64,000 nt of DNA, taken from Marsupella aquatica. Taxonomy: Eukaryota; Marchantiophyta. The notes under the pieces are model-generated. The model was not told the DNA's origin. It made no database searches and was given only the letters and a program-made list of their open reading frames with translations. Shown here piece after piece: positions 1-11,419 of this stretch. Numbering within the stretch: the first letter of the stretch is position 1; every line of letters begins with the position of its first letter. The position numbers and the translations under genes are program-made. Location of the stretch: NCBI GenBank assembly GCA_973895155.1, contig OZ316896.1, positions 9,548,001 through 9,612,000 on the forward strand, in the 5' to 3' direction.

Positions 1-295
1 AATGGGGTGTCGCTTAGTAGAGGAGGTAATTGGTTTATCCCACATGGACTCAAAGAAAGCCTTTATGAGAGTTCTAATTATCATTGTCACTTCTGCATTT
101 TGCACCATCTAGAAGTTTTTGTCCGTTCTTTTGGTTAGGCTTTGGCACCTATTCTGGTCAACCTCAGTCTGTGTTTTGTGTCATAGAAGATAATGAGCTA
201 GTCACTTGGAAGGTTTCAGATATAAGATGATCTAGAAATTTAGGGTCTAGCATAGGATGATATATCTAGAAATTTGACATCTTTGAAGGTGTATA
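1..295. other. Left edge, no recognised gene
   Basis: No coding signal or repeat recognised. It lies just upstream of the bZIP remnant and may hold its decayed 5' part. Confidence 0.4.
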
Positions 296-535
296 GGATG
301 AGCGAGAGGTGAAGCGATAAAGAAGAAAATAGTCAAATCGAGAGTCAGCCAGACAATCACGGTTAAGAAAGCAGACTGAATGTGAAGACCTAGGCTCAAG
401 AGTTGATGCCCTTACTCTCAAGATTTTGGCTTTACAAACTGATTTAACTCATCTTGCTGAAGACTGCAAAAAGCTTATTGTTGAGAATGCATCTCTTTTG
501 GCCAGTCGCAAAAATCGCAAGAAAATGATATAGAG
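296..535 (+). pseudogene. Decayed bZIP factor (G-box-binding type), basic region and leucine zipper
   Basis: One plus frame reads a bZIP basic region with the signature NRESARQSRLRKQ, followed directly by a leucine zipper (leucines or hydrophobic residues at heptad spacing through ALTLKILALQTDLTHLAED) and ending with NASLLASRKN. This is the layout of plant G-box-binding factors, nuclear homo- or heterodimers that bind ACGT-core promoters. The frame has in-frame stops at 318-320 (TAA) and 330-332 (TAG), where the family usually has Gln (CAA or CAG), and a third at 531-533, so the copy is dead. The visible stretch has no intron, so it may be a processed copy or one retained exon. Weakly similar acidic sequence may continue to about 690. 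No intact parent gene is in the window. Confidence 0.78.
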
Positions 536-1628
536 GTGTTTCTTGATCAAGGGGTAGGAGCAAAGTGTGATTTACAAGCCAATTGAGCTGAGGATCATGG
601 AGCAATGTTGGATATGAACGCAGGGAACCCTCACACACAAGGCGGTAGAGCACATGATGAGGACTCTGGTGATTCTACTGGGAAAGGACTCTCACCTGTT
701 TGCTGCAAGTTAAAATCCATGGGTAGCAATTGCTATGTGGATTGGTTATTTGTATTTAGTGCTCTTTGTCATAATTGTTAGGACAATTTTTGGAACCATT
801 GTGTATGCAGTCAGGTAGTTCTCTAATTAGTATAATATGTCATGCTCTTGCGTACTAAGTGGCAAAGTTGGTTCGTTAAGATTTCTTATTTCAAAATAGG
901 ATCTCCAATAAACTTTTGGCTTGTGTGGGGATTACTTCCCTATAGTCAAATATTGTAGCTTCACTATTTAGAGAACCCCAGTGTCCTTGAGGCAAATATA
1001 TATGTCTAGTTTGTCTCCTTAGGCTGCAGAGTGTTTGTCAAGTAATCTCGTATGGCGAGACCCAAAGAAAGGGTGCATAACCACAAGCCACCACAAGTAG
1101 CAATTGAGTAACTGTGAATAACAGTTCAGTAACAATAAGATAGCAGTTATATCTGAAAATTATATATAGTTGAATAAGTACAATTTTAGGGTGCCATAAA
1201 ACAGTTAAGTTGTGATTAGTTTTTGTGGCGGACACTAAGTATTTAGTCATGAATGAATGAGAGGCCCAGTGTCACTTTTTGCAATAGGGAAATCTGGCAG
1301 AGAGGTGGAGTTCTACTCTCCTTAAGATTGTCAGTAATTTTGTATCTAAGGTCTAAGTATCAATTTGCCTTGACAACATGCCATGCATGATTGATTTAGG
1401 TGCGTTGGGCATGCATTTTGCAGTATGCTGTGGGTTACTCTCTTCATCTTCTGAAACATGGTATACCAGGGTGTCCTAGCCTAGTATGCGCGCCATAGGT
1501 CATATAGTGACACTTCTGAATGTGTAGTGGAATGAAAAGCATTCAGCTGTGTGACATAGAAACCCAACGGATACGCAAAAGTATTTCTTATATTTGTATT
1601 CCATCAAAAATATTCTATAAAATATGAA
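536..1628. other. Unassigned, AT-rich
   Basis: Apart from a possible tail of the bZIP remnant up to about 690, only short chance frames are seen. No gene or repeat boundary recognised. Confidence 0.4.
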
Positions 1629-1952
1629 TTACTTCCTGATTCTTGTCTGTACTGGTGTGAATATGGTATCCATTCTCTCTGATGTCTTTGAAACTAATTT
1701 CCTTGTGGCATTAGGCGCATATATTGCTGACTTAATGTGAATAGTGGTGCCCTGAGATAACGTGATGGTAGCGGGTCTATTACCTTCTTCTATCTGATTA
1801 CTCCCAATAACAGTGGTCAAATTCCTATGGGAGAGAGTAATGTGTGTAAAATAATCTCTGTACACTTAAGTATAGTGTGGGACGTGCCGCTATCTACTAT
1901 ACAGGTTCTAATATCATCCAAGGGTAAGGATTTCTATTGTTATGAAATCATG
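1629..1952 (-). pseudogene. Copia protease fragment, copy A
   Basis: The minus strand reads the start of a Copia-type pol. An aspartic protease motif TCIVDSGTSHTIL is followed by YFTHITLSH, then the characteristic string IGSNQIEEGN, a GTTIHIK segment and IYAPNATRKLVS. The catalytic triplet Asp-Ser-Gly is kept, but the frame shifts just after it and pol does not continue. It is nearly the same sequence as copy B at 2388-2654, in the same orientation, with plus-strand Copia reverse transcriptase between them. This is one broken and rearranged element rather than a gene. Confidence 0.75.
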
Positions 1953-2032
1953 TGACAAATTTATGACAAATTTTCATGGACCTACCCCTTGGTTTAGAAG
2001 TTTTGGATCCCAATCTTGTTTAGGCAGATCCC

Positions 2033-2388
2033 TCTATATATGGCTTGAAACAATTTGCACCCATGTGGTATGGGCGGTTCTATTATTTTCTCCTGAAAAT
2101 AGATTTTATCAGCTCATCCGTTGATTCCAACATCTATACCTTGCCCCAAGATTCTCAATTTCTTGTTCTTGCTTTATACGTGGATGACACTATCCCAGCT
2201 AGTCCAAGTTCAGCTCTACTGCATAAAGTGAAAGATTTATTGAGTCAAAGTTGAAGATGACAGATCTTGGTGAACCCTACCAGGTCTTTGGTATGCAAAT
2301 TCAGCATAATCAAGCTGAAGGGTGGCTTGCCATAAATCAATCCACCTCTATAAACAATAAGCTTGGACAATTGAATCTTCTTGAAGAT
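2033..2388 (+). pseudogene. Copia reverse transcriptase fragment
   Basis: The plus strand reads SIYGLKQFAPMWYGRF, then VDSNIYT, then ALYVDDTI. These are the LYGLKQ block and the YVDD active site of Copia reverse transcriptase. A frameshift just before the stop at 2252-2254 moves the frame; the next frame continues with LKMTDLGEPYQVFGMQI, the usual KDLG-YFLG block. The fragment lies between two minus-strand protease copies, so orientation switches inside about 1 kb. It cannot be functional. Confidence 0.8.
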
Positions 2389-2654
2389 TGAAACTAATTT
2401 CCTTGTGGCATTAGGCGCATATATTGATGACTTAATGTGAATAGTGGTGCCTTGAGATAACGTGATGGTAGCGAGTCCGTTACCTTCTTCTATTTGATTG
2501 CTCCCCATAACAGTGGTCAAATTCCTATGGGAGAGAGTAATGTACGTGTGTCAAATAATCCATACACAGTATAGAGTGGGACATGCCGCTATCTACTATA
2601 CAAGTCCTAATATCATCCAAGGGTAAGGATTTTTATTGTTGTGCAATCATGTGA
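2388..2654 (-). pseudogene. Copia protease fragment, copy B
   Basis: Same region as copy A: the protease motif CIVDSGMSHSIL near 2600, then MGSNQIEEGN and IYAPNATRKLVS. The two copies align without large gaps over roughly 265 bp with only scattered differences. Copy B sits directly downstream, in the minus direction, of the gag remnant at 2770-3560, so gag and protease here have the native order. The frame is broken by a stop and a shift just after the active site. Confidence 0.75.
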
Positions 2655-2769
2655 GTCTCAAGAATGGTCTCATCTTGTGTGTAATCTAGATGCTCATCAT
2701 GCTCTAGAAATGTGCCATGTGTCTCCTCAATGTTACTATTCCTATTCTGCTGATATAGTGCTACTAAGT

Positions 2770-3560
2770 GTGCAGGTATGCGGCATAACTTTTGTGGATA
2801 TATGCCCCTTGGTGCCGCATCAAAAACATTCCACGGGCCTGCCTACATGTTGTCGTGAAGAGCTGCCCCGTTGGGCTGGTCTTCCAGGTCTTTTTGTTTC
2901 TTCGCGGATGTATGGGAAGCTCGATCTTCCACCTCCTTGGCTTCCTCTATTTCCGCGGCCTCTACCTCTCCCCCTGAAGTAGGAAGGTCTTCCGCCTCCA
3001 AATGGTCTGCCTCCTCTGAAGGGTGGTTATCCTCGGCTGTTGCGGCTGAAACCGCCTCGTGGTCCTCCTCAGCTACTAGAAGGCATGCCAAAGTTCATCT
3101 TGGTAGGTGGAAGTGATGGTAGGGTTCCAAGGGGTTGCATCTTGAAAATCTTCAGTAATAACTCCTAATGCCTCGAGTAACATGTGAGCTATGAGTTCGG
3201 AGTACTTAGTGAACTTCATGTTCCTGTACTGTGATGACAATATTATGTTACTATCTGAGTGAAATGTAGAGAGTGTCTTCTCTATTTGCTCTTCATCGTT
3301 CACTGGTTGGCCACAGAGGACCAATTATTGTTATGTGATCCTACAAAGTTCAATGTTGTAGTTTGCTATGGAGATATGGTCTTGAACTCCAAGGTTAACC
3401 CAATCATGTCGGGCTCTGGGTAGGTGGATAGTCTTAGTGTGGTCAAACCTATCCTTTAATTGTTCCCATAGGTTTCTAGGTTTTCCTCGTTTAGATATTG
3501 GAGTTTCAAGGGTTTGGCTAAATGGTGTTGTATGAATACTAATTAAAGCCTTAGTTTACT
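2770..3560 (-). pseudogene. Copia gag remnant
   Basis: Minus strand, N to C: NLWEQLKDRFDHTKTIHLPR, then HDWVNLGVQDHISIANYN, two stops, then QPVNDEEQIEKTLSTF and KYSELIAHMLL. These are the conserved blocks of Copia gag (UBN2-type domain). After a frameshift a basic and acidic low-complexity stretch follows, and near 2820 there is a decayed zinc knuckle in which Cys, a stop, Cys-Gly and Lys-Gly-His can still be traced while the last Cys is lost. In a live element this protein packages RNA in virus-like particles. Multiple stops and shifts make it a remnant. Confidence 0.75.
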
Positions 3561-4146
3561 TTATGTTGTATTGTGGTCTCTTGGTTAGTGGTGATTGTGT
3601 CGTGGATGTCTTTGGATCGATATTAGGTTGGCCTTTACATCTAGGGATAGATAGTTCTTCCCCTCAATGGTTAAGTAGAGAAAATTTAGTTTTTCTATTG
3701 TTGCCATGATTCCATGGTTAGGATTAGGGCTGCGATTATCATATATGATAAGGTATATAAGGAAATGAAATGATCCTGTTTATTGTTGGGTCTAAATTTT
3801 ATGCGCTCTTGTTTAATGATGGTTATTAGTTATTTGTGATATGATGACCACAAATTTCAATAAAAGAAATGATTATGCATTTTGGAGGTTCGGGCATTTC
3901 AGGATTGTGTCATTATCTTAGAGATTATGAAGATGAATGATCTCCAATTACCACATGAACATTGACATATTCAATCATGTTCTATGAAGTAAAATCATTT
4001 TTTGATTTGTTCATTTGTTGTGCCTTGCTTTTTGGTGAATATTGAAATTTGTGCTAAATGTATTTTTACTATTGTAGATTTTGCAAAGATGGGAGATGAG
4101 AATTAAAATCTGATGATGAAAAAGATACAATGTCATTAATGATCCT
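3561..4146. other. Unassigned
   Basis: No recognised coding or repeat signal; AT-rich. It may hold the decayed 5' end of the minus-strand Copia element, but no LTR was found. Confidence 0.35.
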
Positions 4147-4467
4147 ATGATGCAAGACAGTGAAGGATCTTACATGGAGGAGGACACCCATGATTTTGAT
4201 GTGTTTGAGAAACACGCAAAAACTAGGAGTGAAGATGAGTCTAAACCCAAGAGTCATGATATTGCAATGGACAATAGTCACCCCTTTCAAAGCAAAACAA
4301 AATTGGAGAATGAGAGTATCAATGTTGAATGGAATATCACAACACCAAACGTCAAACCTCCTTGTGACGAATGGTCTATCAATGCAAAAGAATTGGAGAT
4401 ATTGATGCTCAAGGTAGAGTTTTGGAAATTCGCAAAAACTTTATTCACACAAGAGATCCTTAATTAA
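4147..4467 (+). CDS. Short acidic ORF, unknown
   Basis: An open frame of 106 codons starting at ATG, rich in Glu, Asp, Lys and Ser, with no signal peptide, membrane segment or known motif. It lies between Copia and Ty3 remnants, so a fragment of a transposon gag is as likely as a gene. Nothing else supports expression. Confidence 0.15.
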   Translation: MMQDSEGSYMEEDTHDFDVFEKHAKTRSEDESKPKSHDIAMDNSHPFQSKTKLENESINVEWNITTPNVKPPCDEWSINAKELEILMLKVEFWKFAKTLFTQEILN

Positions 4468-4479
4468 TTATGCTAAGGG

Positions 4480-5483
4480 CCAAAAGTCTACCTTCTCATT
4501 TATGAGCTCCCTTCTATTAGCACTCATTTGATCAAAACACTCTGCCTTGTTAGAGTCTAAGATTCATCACAACACAGAGGTAGCTAGAGTTTTATTTCAG
4601 TTGGATTTATCCTCAAAAGTAAGATTACAAAAGAAGAAGATTAGCTCAATAGTGGAATTGAGAAAGTAAAGGCCTATGTCACTCACAAGCTCTAAACGAC
4701 AACCAAAATGAGTGATGATGTGTTCAAAAAGGATGCAACAACAATAACTATATCATTAAGCCTCTAGTGGCTTTAGTTGCAATATCAATTGCAAGGATAA
4801 TATACTTACTTTGGCTTTTGTGAGCAGTCAAAGAAATGGTTCCCAAAAAACATATTCCTTATTTTTCAAAGGGTGGTTAGAGTTCCACAATCACTAAAAC
4901 TTTCTCCTTCTCTATTTCAATGTCGCATTGTGAAATGACATGATCAAATAGAATGTCTTCTCGCATTCCAATAAAATACTTTTCTTGTTGAAAACAAAGT
5001 TGGATTTTTCCTACACTTTTGAAAAGTTTTTTCAGGGTGTATTAAATGATCAATAACCAAGCCATACATGTAAAAATAATCAATGAATATTTTCATAAAA
5101 TGCTTAGGTATTCTTGGAATATAATCATCATTAATTATGCAATGGAATGTACTTTGGCTCAGCTTGGGGCATTATAATCCAAACAAAATCATCATGAATG
5201 CATAAGTATTGCAACTTGTCATCAAGGTATTCTTATCTTTATCTTCTTTTTGAATAAAAACTTGATTGTAACTAAATTATATATCTAAAAAACTGTACAA
5301 CTCATGTAAGATAACAAGGTCAAGCATCATGTCAATGAAGGGAAGAGGATAATTATGATCCTTCCTCATGGCTACATTCACTTTTTTGAGGTCTTGACAA
5401 ACACACATTTTAGTTTTATCATTTGGTCCTAGCTTTTTGAGGATTATGCAAATTATGAAGACACCACTCACTACTGAAGACAA
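4480..5483 (-). pseudogene. Ty3-type reverse transcriptase and RNase H remnant
   Basis: The minus strand starts with KMCVCQDLKKVN, RKDHNYPLPFIDMMLD and LHELYSFLD, the first blocks of Ty3 reverse transcriptase (KMCVDYR-LN, then PLPFIDQMLD, then FLDGYSGY). Downstream, in shifting frames with many stops, lie stretches matching the middle of the enzyme, and near 4560-4490 a KTLDS-like RNase H start. No intact catalytic YMDD block could be read. This is an old, point-mutated copy with no termini found. Confidence 0.7.
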
Positions 5484-6143
5484 TAATAATGATTACTATG
5501 ATGAACAATCAACTTTTAATACTAAGAACAAATTGATTATTGTATACAGATCAATTAATTAATTTCAATAACTAATTTATTCAATTATTAATTTTTTATC
5601 TTGTTAAAATTAATAGTAATTAAAACAATTATTGTTTGTTTTGTATACTTCTCATTATCCCTCTCATTCTTTGTCGTTTGCAATATGATACTATTTCTTA
5701 ATTACTTTAATTATTTTTGGTTAAAGTGTTTTTTGACGCTCATCCAAATTCACAAGGCATATTTACAAAAAGTTTAAAACCAACACATTCAGGCTTGTGA
5801 CAAAAAGTACAATGTGAACAAAAGCCTTTTCATTGGGGTGTGTTGGTCTTTAGAAAACAAATTCAGAAAATATCTATATACAAAAAGGGAAAATTGAATT
5901 CGAAATGAACTTGTTATAGATTTATAACAAAAGAAATAAATTTTAATATGAAATAAAATTATTAATAGACTAATGTATAAAGATGAATAGATATGTATAT
6001 TGAGACAATTCTTAATTACACTTTTCAAGTTAATAAGAAAGCTATTCAAATTCGACTCTAATTATTGAAAGCAAACAACCAAACAAAAAGAATATTGTTC
6101 TACTAGTTAATAATAGACATAAAATGAATATTATTATACTTTA
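5484..6143. other. AT-rich host DNA before the Copia insertion
   Basis: Very AT-rich, no gene. It ends with CTTTA at 6139-6143, the left copy of the target duplication. The same AT-rich character resumes right after the element at 10645, as expected if the element split one AT-rich stretch. Confidence 0.6.
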
Positions 6144-6280
6144 TGTTATACTTTACCCGTTACGTCACCGGGTTACTTCCTAACCCTAGTTAGGATCTAT
6201 GTAACCCTGATCATTATCACACCTATATATAAAGCCACCCGAGGGAGAAGGGGTAACAGTTGGAGTTTTATCTTCGAACA
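6144..6280 (+). repeat. 5' LTR of the Copia element
   Basis: 137 bp, TG...CA ends. A TATA-like CTATATATAAAG lies at 6223-6234, about 80 bp into the LTR, a plausible promoter for the element transcript. The LTR is short for Copia but equal in length to the 3' copy. Confidence 0.93.
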
Positions 6281-6297
6281 CGTTATCAGCACGAGCC
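6281..6297 (+). other. Putative primer-binding site
   Basis: The bases directly after the 5' LTR read CGTTATCAGCACGAGCC. The position is right for a tRNA primer site, but I could not match it to a particular tRNA by eye. Confidence 0.5.
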
Positions 6298-7380
6298 TCT
6301 CCAAGGCTGAGCAAGGAGGCTATGAATTTTTTTTTGAAGGGCTATGGCGAATTGAGAAAAGAAGCGATCGAACAGACCCTGAAACAAAAATAATAGAAAG
6401 AAATCGCGCGAGGAAAGAGAAAAGAGAAAGAGGCGAAGGACACAACAAGCAATGAAATTCATAAGGATCGATATGAATAAGAGAGAGAATCCATAAGGAC
6501 ATTAAAGAGGACCCTGAAAAGGCGCAACCAAATGAAGCCCCAACCAAATTAGTAAGGATCGGGGCATAAGATGATCGGGGCAAGAATCGAGAGTCAAGAA
6601 GAAATTGAGGATTTCATAAGGACACAGCAGAACTGAAGAAACAAAAGAGAAAAGATCATTCAATAAGGACTATGGATCACTAAATCTGAGGAAAATAGAA
6701 CGAGTGAAGACGAGAGCATTGATCCGTTTTTCAAATTCGTTTTTGGAGAAAATAATAGACCAGATCGGAGACGCGATCGGAGAAAATAATAGCAGACCAC
6801 GCGATTGATGAGATACAGCCTCAGACTCAAAAAATGATCGGGAAACCAAAAAGCACACTTTGGAAAACTTTTGCCAGGGAAAACCAAAAAGCACACTTTA
6901 CGGTCTTCCGACTCGGTATTCGATCACGTAAGGAACAAGTTGTAATGGATTGAGGGTTTTAACAAATTTTGAGTGGTTTAAAGAGCTTGGACTCAAAGCT
7001 CTATGGTCTCACAAAAATGCAAATTAACATAAATGAGTCAACTAACAAAACACAAAAGTATGCTTTCGGGGTATGAAGAGAGAGGCTGACATATGTCAAG
7101 GTTCATTCCCTTCATCATTCTATAAGTGAGGACTTAAGATGGAGAACCCATCGCTTCTTTCTGGCTCGGAATGGCTACTAGAGAGTCATATTAAAATGTC
7201 GTCAACATGCATTTCCTTTCCTCAAGGCTCGGGGGCCTGAATCCAAGGGGTGTCCCATATCACCCTTGAAGTTTTGGGGGAATAAACACCCTAAAAGTTA
7301 AGTCAATAAAGTTTTTTTTAGGAATTTTTTTACCCCTAACTTAATGGAATATTCCAAGAATATTCTCATATTTGATAATA

Positions 7381-7540
7381 AAAACCCCATGATTCTTATA
7401 ATCCTCAAAATTGGATTAAAATAATCCTAATATTCTTAAACAAAAATTTAAAAGTATTTCACTAAACTCAATAAAAAACCCTATACTTATTCATGCGTGA
7501 TGGGTCGGAAGAAAAGAAGTAAGGACCCCGGGTCCTCAAG
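7381..7540 (+). repeat. Dispersed repeat segment shared with 50.05-50.18 kb
   Basis: This segment aligns by eye with 50047-50180: both read AAACCC-ATGATT-TTATAAT, then AAATTTA and TTTCACTAAAC, then GGAAGAAAAGAAG followed by AGGACC. It lies inside the Copia element where gag or integrase would be expected, so it may be a later insertion. Confidence 0.55.
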
Positions 7541-8550
7541 GGCGGTACTTGGAAATGGCTAATTATAGACTACTACTTCGACATCCTTGCGGTACTAAAA
7601 GAGATGAATGTCTGCATCATCATTCACAAACAGAATCCAAAGTCTAGGTGCATCGAGAAATCTTAGCATCCCATGCTCAAGCAATTCCCTATCACCATAG
7701 CTTAACTCCAAAAGTTCAAAGACGAGGTCAAGTCACCGACATGACAGAATCTGTCGACTCGGGTCTTCAAAACATGAGTATTACAAGGTTTTACTTTGAA
7801 GGTGTGGTGAAACAAACATCAACACCAAAGAAGGGAAGAAGACTCCTTAATACAACCTCGGCCATAGCCTAAACTTCACTTAGCTCTAGGCTATTCCTAA
7901 GCTAACAAGGGACAAAGTTTGCCAGAGCAAACTTGCGGGTAACTTCTCCTTTCCTCCTCTCGGAACAAAGGAAGAACTTCAACCCCAACAAAGGAAAAAC
8001 ATCTAACCTATATAGTGGTAGAGACCAGAGTGAAAGGTCTTCCTTATTTGGAGGGTGAAAGGGCATACCCTTTCATGCCTCAAACCTAAACTAAAACTAG
8101 CTAAAATGGTTTTTAACAAGAGAAAACAAAAATGTACTATCTAAGTTTGGTGAAGTTTGTTACCCCGGGAAAAATACTTCATGAAGTCCAAGTGAGCTCT
8201 TGACAAAGTTGTGGGTCCATTTGAGGTCTGTAAGGTTTTCCTGTATGAGGGTTAAGTTGCTCATTGATTCATTAAGCTCGTCCAACCCACTAAGTTTCCT
8301 AGTAAAAGGAATCAATAATGCAAGATGTGGTAATAGTTTTGGCATTTTGGGGTAAGCTCTCTTATCATAGACGTCCATTGGGATCTAAAGATACCCAACC
8401 AAGACAAAGAAAAACTATAACCACAATAATATCATCTGCAATACCAGAAGTGATACCCACACAAAACCTTGTGGAAATCCCAAAAAATGAAGAAATCTCA
8501 ATTCACTACATGAATATTGGGACCATCTGAAATAGAAATAATATTCCTAT

Positions 8551-10298
8551 GGACGACAACTTTGCCTACCATATTTCCCCAAATATCACAAATACACAAC
8601 CTGACCCCAAAACAATCAAAGCGACACAGACAAGCCTAGATTAGTCAGAATGGGAAAAGGCAATTAACTCAAAATTGGATTCACTGATTAAACAACAAGT
8701 GTTTGGACCCATCGTCCCAGCACCACAAGATACCCACTTAACAGACTATAAGTGGACATTCGTTAAAAAGAGAAACGCACAAGGCCAAGTTGCAAGATAC
8801 AAAGCACGCCTTGTCACGAAAGGATACACACAAATACTTGGATGAGACTTTGACTTGACATACACACCAGTGATGGATGCAATAACCTATCAATACCTAG
8901 TTGGATTCTCCCTAGGTCATCGACTACAAATGCATCAAATGGATGTTGTAACAACATACTTATATGGATTACTGGATACTACCATATATATGAAAGCATC
9001 CCTAGAGTTAATAAAGAGACATACATATCACATTCAGGGGGAGCGTAAAACACCATGGAGTGGACCTATTGTCCTCCATAAGAGTGGACCTATTGTCCCT
9101 CCAACACACAAATCCATACCTCTGGCCAAGGATGGATACGCTGTCCAAATAATGAGATCATTATACGGACTAAAGCAAAGCGAAAGAATGTGGTATCAGA
9201 GATTTAGAGTCAAAATGTTAAATATGGGTTTTACCAACAAGGACATTGCTCCTTGTTTATTCATTAAAAAACATGATGACAAATTTCTAATAATCGCCAT
9301 CTATGTAGACGACATAAACCTATTTGGACACTTAAACCTATTATAAAACACCATTAAGATCCTAAACCGTGTATTTGAGATGAAAGACTTAGGCCAAACT
9401 CACTACTGTTTGGGCCTACAGTTTGAACATCTATCTAATGACATACTTTTACATTAGAGCACATATACCACCAAAATCCTCAAACAATTCAACATGGACA
9501 AGGCGCATCCCATAACTTCTCCTATGGAAGTACGATCTCTAGACAGAGACAAGGATGCATTCAGAAAGAGAAATGAAAATGAACCATTACTTGGTCTTGA
9601 AAAACCATACTTATCAGCAATAGGAACACTCATGTTTCTAGCCAACCAGACACGACCAGACATTTCTTTTGCAGTAAACCAACTAGCCAGACATAGTGCA
9701 CAACCTACTATACGCCACTGGAACGACATAAAGAGAATAATGCGTTATCTTTAAGAAACTATTGATATGGGATTATATTTCCTTAATAACACTAATAAGA
9801 CATTAATAGGTTATGCGAACGTTGGATATTTATCAGACCCAGACGATGCTAAATCATAGACCGGTTACGTATTTTTATATGGTGACAGTCATTTCCTGGA
9901 AAAGCACTAAACAAACACTAACATGCACTTCATCTAACCACGCTGAGATTATTGCATTATATGAAGCCAACAGAGAATGTATTTGGCTAAGAAGAGTAAT
10001 CAACCATATTAATACAAACTGCGGCTTACCAGCACTAATCAAGCCTACTACACTATTCGAAGACAATCAAGCATGTGTTGAACAGGTCTTGAAAGGATTC
10101 ATCAAAGGAGACCGCATCAAGCATATCGCACCGAAATTCTTCTTTACCCACGAACAACAAGGCGACACGATACAAGTGAAGACGATCGCGAGCAAAGACA
10201 ACCATGCAAATTTATTCACAAAAGCCTTGACTCCAGCACTACATGCTACTCATTGTCAAGGCATAGGCTTACGTAGACTATCAAAACTCAGAGATTAA
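8551..10298 (+). pseudogene. Copia pol remnant: RT and RNase H
   Basis: In order: linker with SEWEKAINSKLDSL and QQVFGPIVPAP; the RT start TDYKWTFVKKRN and RYKARLVTKGYTQ; FDLTYTPVMDA; HQMDVVTTYLYG; SLYGLKQSERMWYQRF; the active-site block IYVDDINL; a shifted LGQTHYCLGLQF-like block; YLSAIGTLMFLANQTRPDI; then RNase H with HAEIIALYEANRECIWLRR, FEDNQACVEQV and the end NHANLFTKAL. Stops occur near 8643, 8845, 9344, 9457, 9754 and 9858. Inside 9055-9105 a short stretch reading GTGGACCTATTGTCC occurs twice, extending the RT. The enzyme is dead, but the domain order is native. Confidence 0.88.
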
Positions 10299-10492
10299 AA
10301 ATTAATACTTTACTCTAGATAGTCATAAACTACTGTACTCTTATTTGTAAAGGTGGTTGTACTCTTTCCCTCGCACTAGTATGAGAGGGTTTTAATGAGG
10401 CAACACCTACATAAGACCAAAGTACAAAATTTGAAATTTTTATTGGAGAACTTAACTAGTATAGAGTTGCTTGCATTACTCCATAATACAAT

Positions 10493-10502
10493 CAAGGGGG
10501 AG
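10493..10502 (+). other. Polypurine tract
   Basis: CAAGGGGGAG immediately before the 3' LTR, the expected primer for plus-strand DNA synthesis. Confidence 0.8.
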
Positions 10503-10639
10503 TGTTATACTATACCCGTTACGCCACCGGGTTACTTCCTAACCCTAGTTAGGACCCATGTAACCCTGATCATTATCACACCTATATATAAAGTCACCTG
10601 AGGGAGAAGGGGTACTAGTTGGAGTTTTATCTTCGAACA
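10503..10639 (+). repeat. 3' LTR of the Copia element
   Basis: 137 bp, colinear with the 5' LTR, nine substitutions counted by eye and no gaps. Followed by the right target duplication CTTTA at 10640-10644. Confidence 0.93.
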
Positions 10640-10644
10640 CTTTA

Positions 10645-11419
10645 TAATATGATAAAAAACTTTAATTGTATAATTATCAAGAAATTATGCTAACTTTTAT
10701 TACATATATATTATAAAACTAATTTAACAAATATAAAAATTGTATTACGTAATATATTTTAATAATATTTATTATATATAAATTACATATATTACTTTTA
10801 TGAAATAATAGTTATAGAATATATATTCCAAAATTATTCACTTTCCTTTAGTTTAGAAAAATACTATGAAATATATTCATTCATGTTTCTAATAATTCAA
10901 AAGAATTCTTATTTAAAATAATTAAAAATAAATATATAGATAAAAATGTTGAAAATTTTAAGAAAGAAAGAAATTTAATTAAAAATAAATTTTTATTATT
11001 AAATTTTTATTTTAATATAATTATTTCATATCCAATTATTACATTTATTTTAATGAATTAAATAATTCATTTTGAACAAAATGGTTTTTGGACAATAAAG
11101 GAGATTGAGATATTAAGATATTGTATATTGGACGACTGAATAAATAAAGGGTACTAAAATTCTCTTCTATCTCATTTATGGATTAGATATTCTAGTTTTG
11201 ATTGAGATGAAGTTGCTAATTGAGAGAACAATCATTTATGAGCGCATGGAGGAAGAACGTAACTTGCAATCTAAAACTCATTTTTTTGACTCACTTGTAG
11301 ATTAGATGCTCTAATTCCTATTGAGATGGACTTGCTAATTGAAAGAAAGTAATTTCTAGCACATGGAGTAAAAACCTAGCTTGCAATGTAGATGAGCTCA
11401 ATTGGAGGCATTGGAAGAA
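10645..11419. other. AT-rich spacer, no gene
   Basis: Strongly AT-rich to about 11080, then mixed. No coding signal. Near 11157-11390 there are two similar stretches containing GAGATG and TTGCTAATTGA, a weak repeat of about 130 bp period. Confidence 0.45.

Larger units (their letters stand above)
6144..10639 (+). mobile_element. Copia LTR retrotransposon with both LTRs and target duplication
   Basis: Both LTRs are exactly 137 bp, start TGTTATAC and end TTCGAACA, and are flanked by the direct repeat CTTTA (6139-6143 and 10640-10644). A likely primer-binding site follows the 5' LTR and a purine tract precedes the 3' LTR. Total length is 4,496 bp. The pol part from integrase-RT linker through RNase H is recognisable at 8551-10298 but full of stops. 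No gag, protease or integrase could be read between 6300 and 8300, so that part is either lost or replaced by non-coding sequence. I count 9 differences between the LTRs, so the insertion is old. Confidence 0.93.

Noticed and set aside
5789-6049. Hydrophobic minus-strand frame of 86 codons
   Set aside because: Typical by-product of AT-rich DNA (Phe, Ile, Leu, Tyr codons); no motif and no neighbour support.
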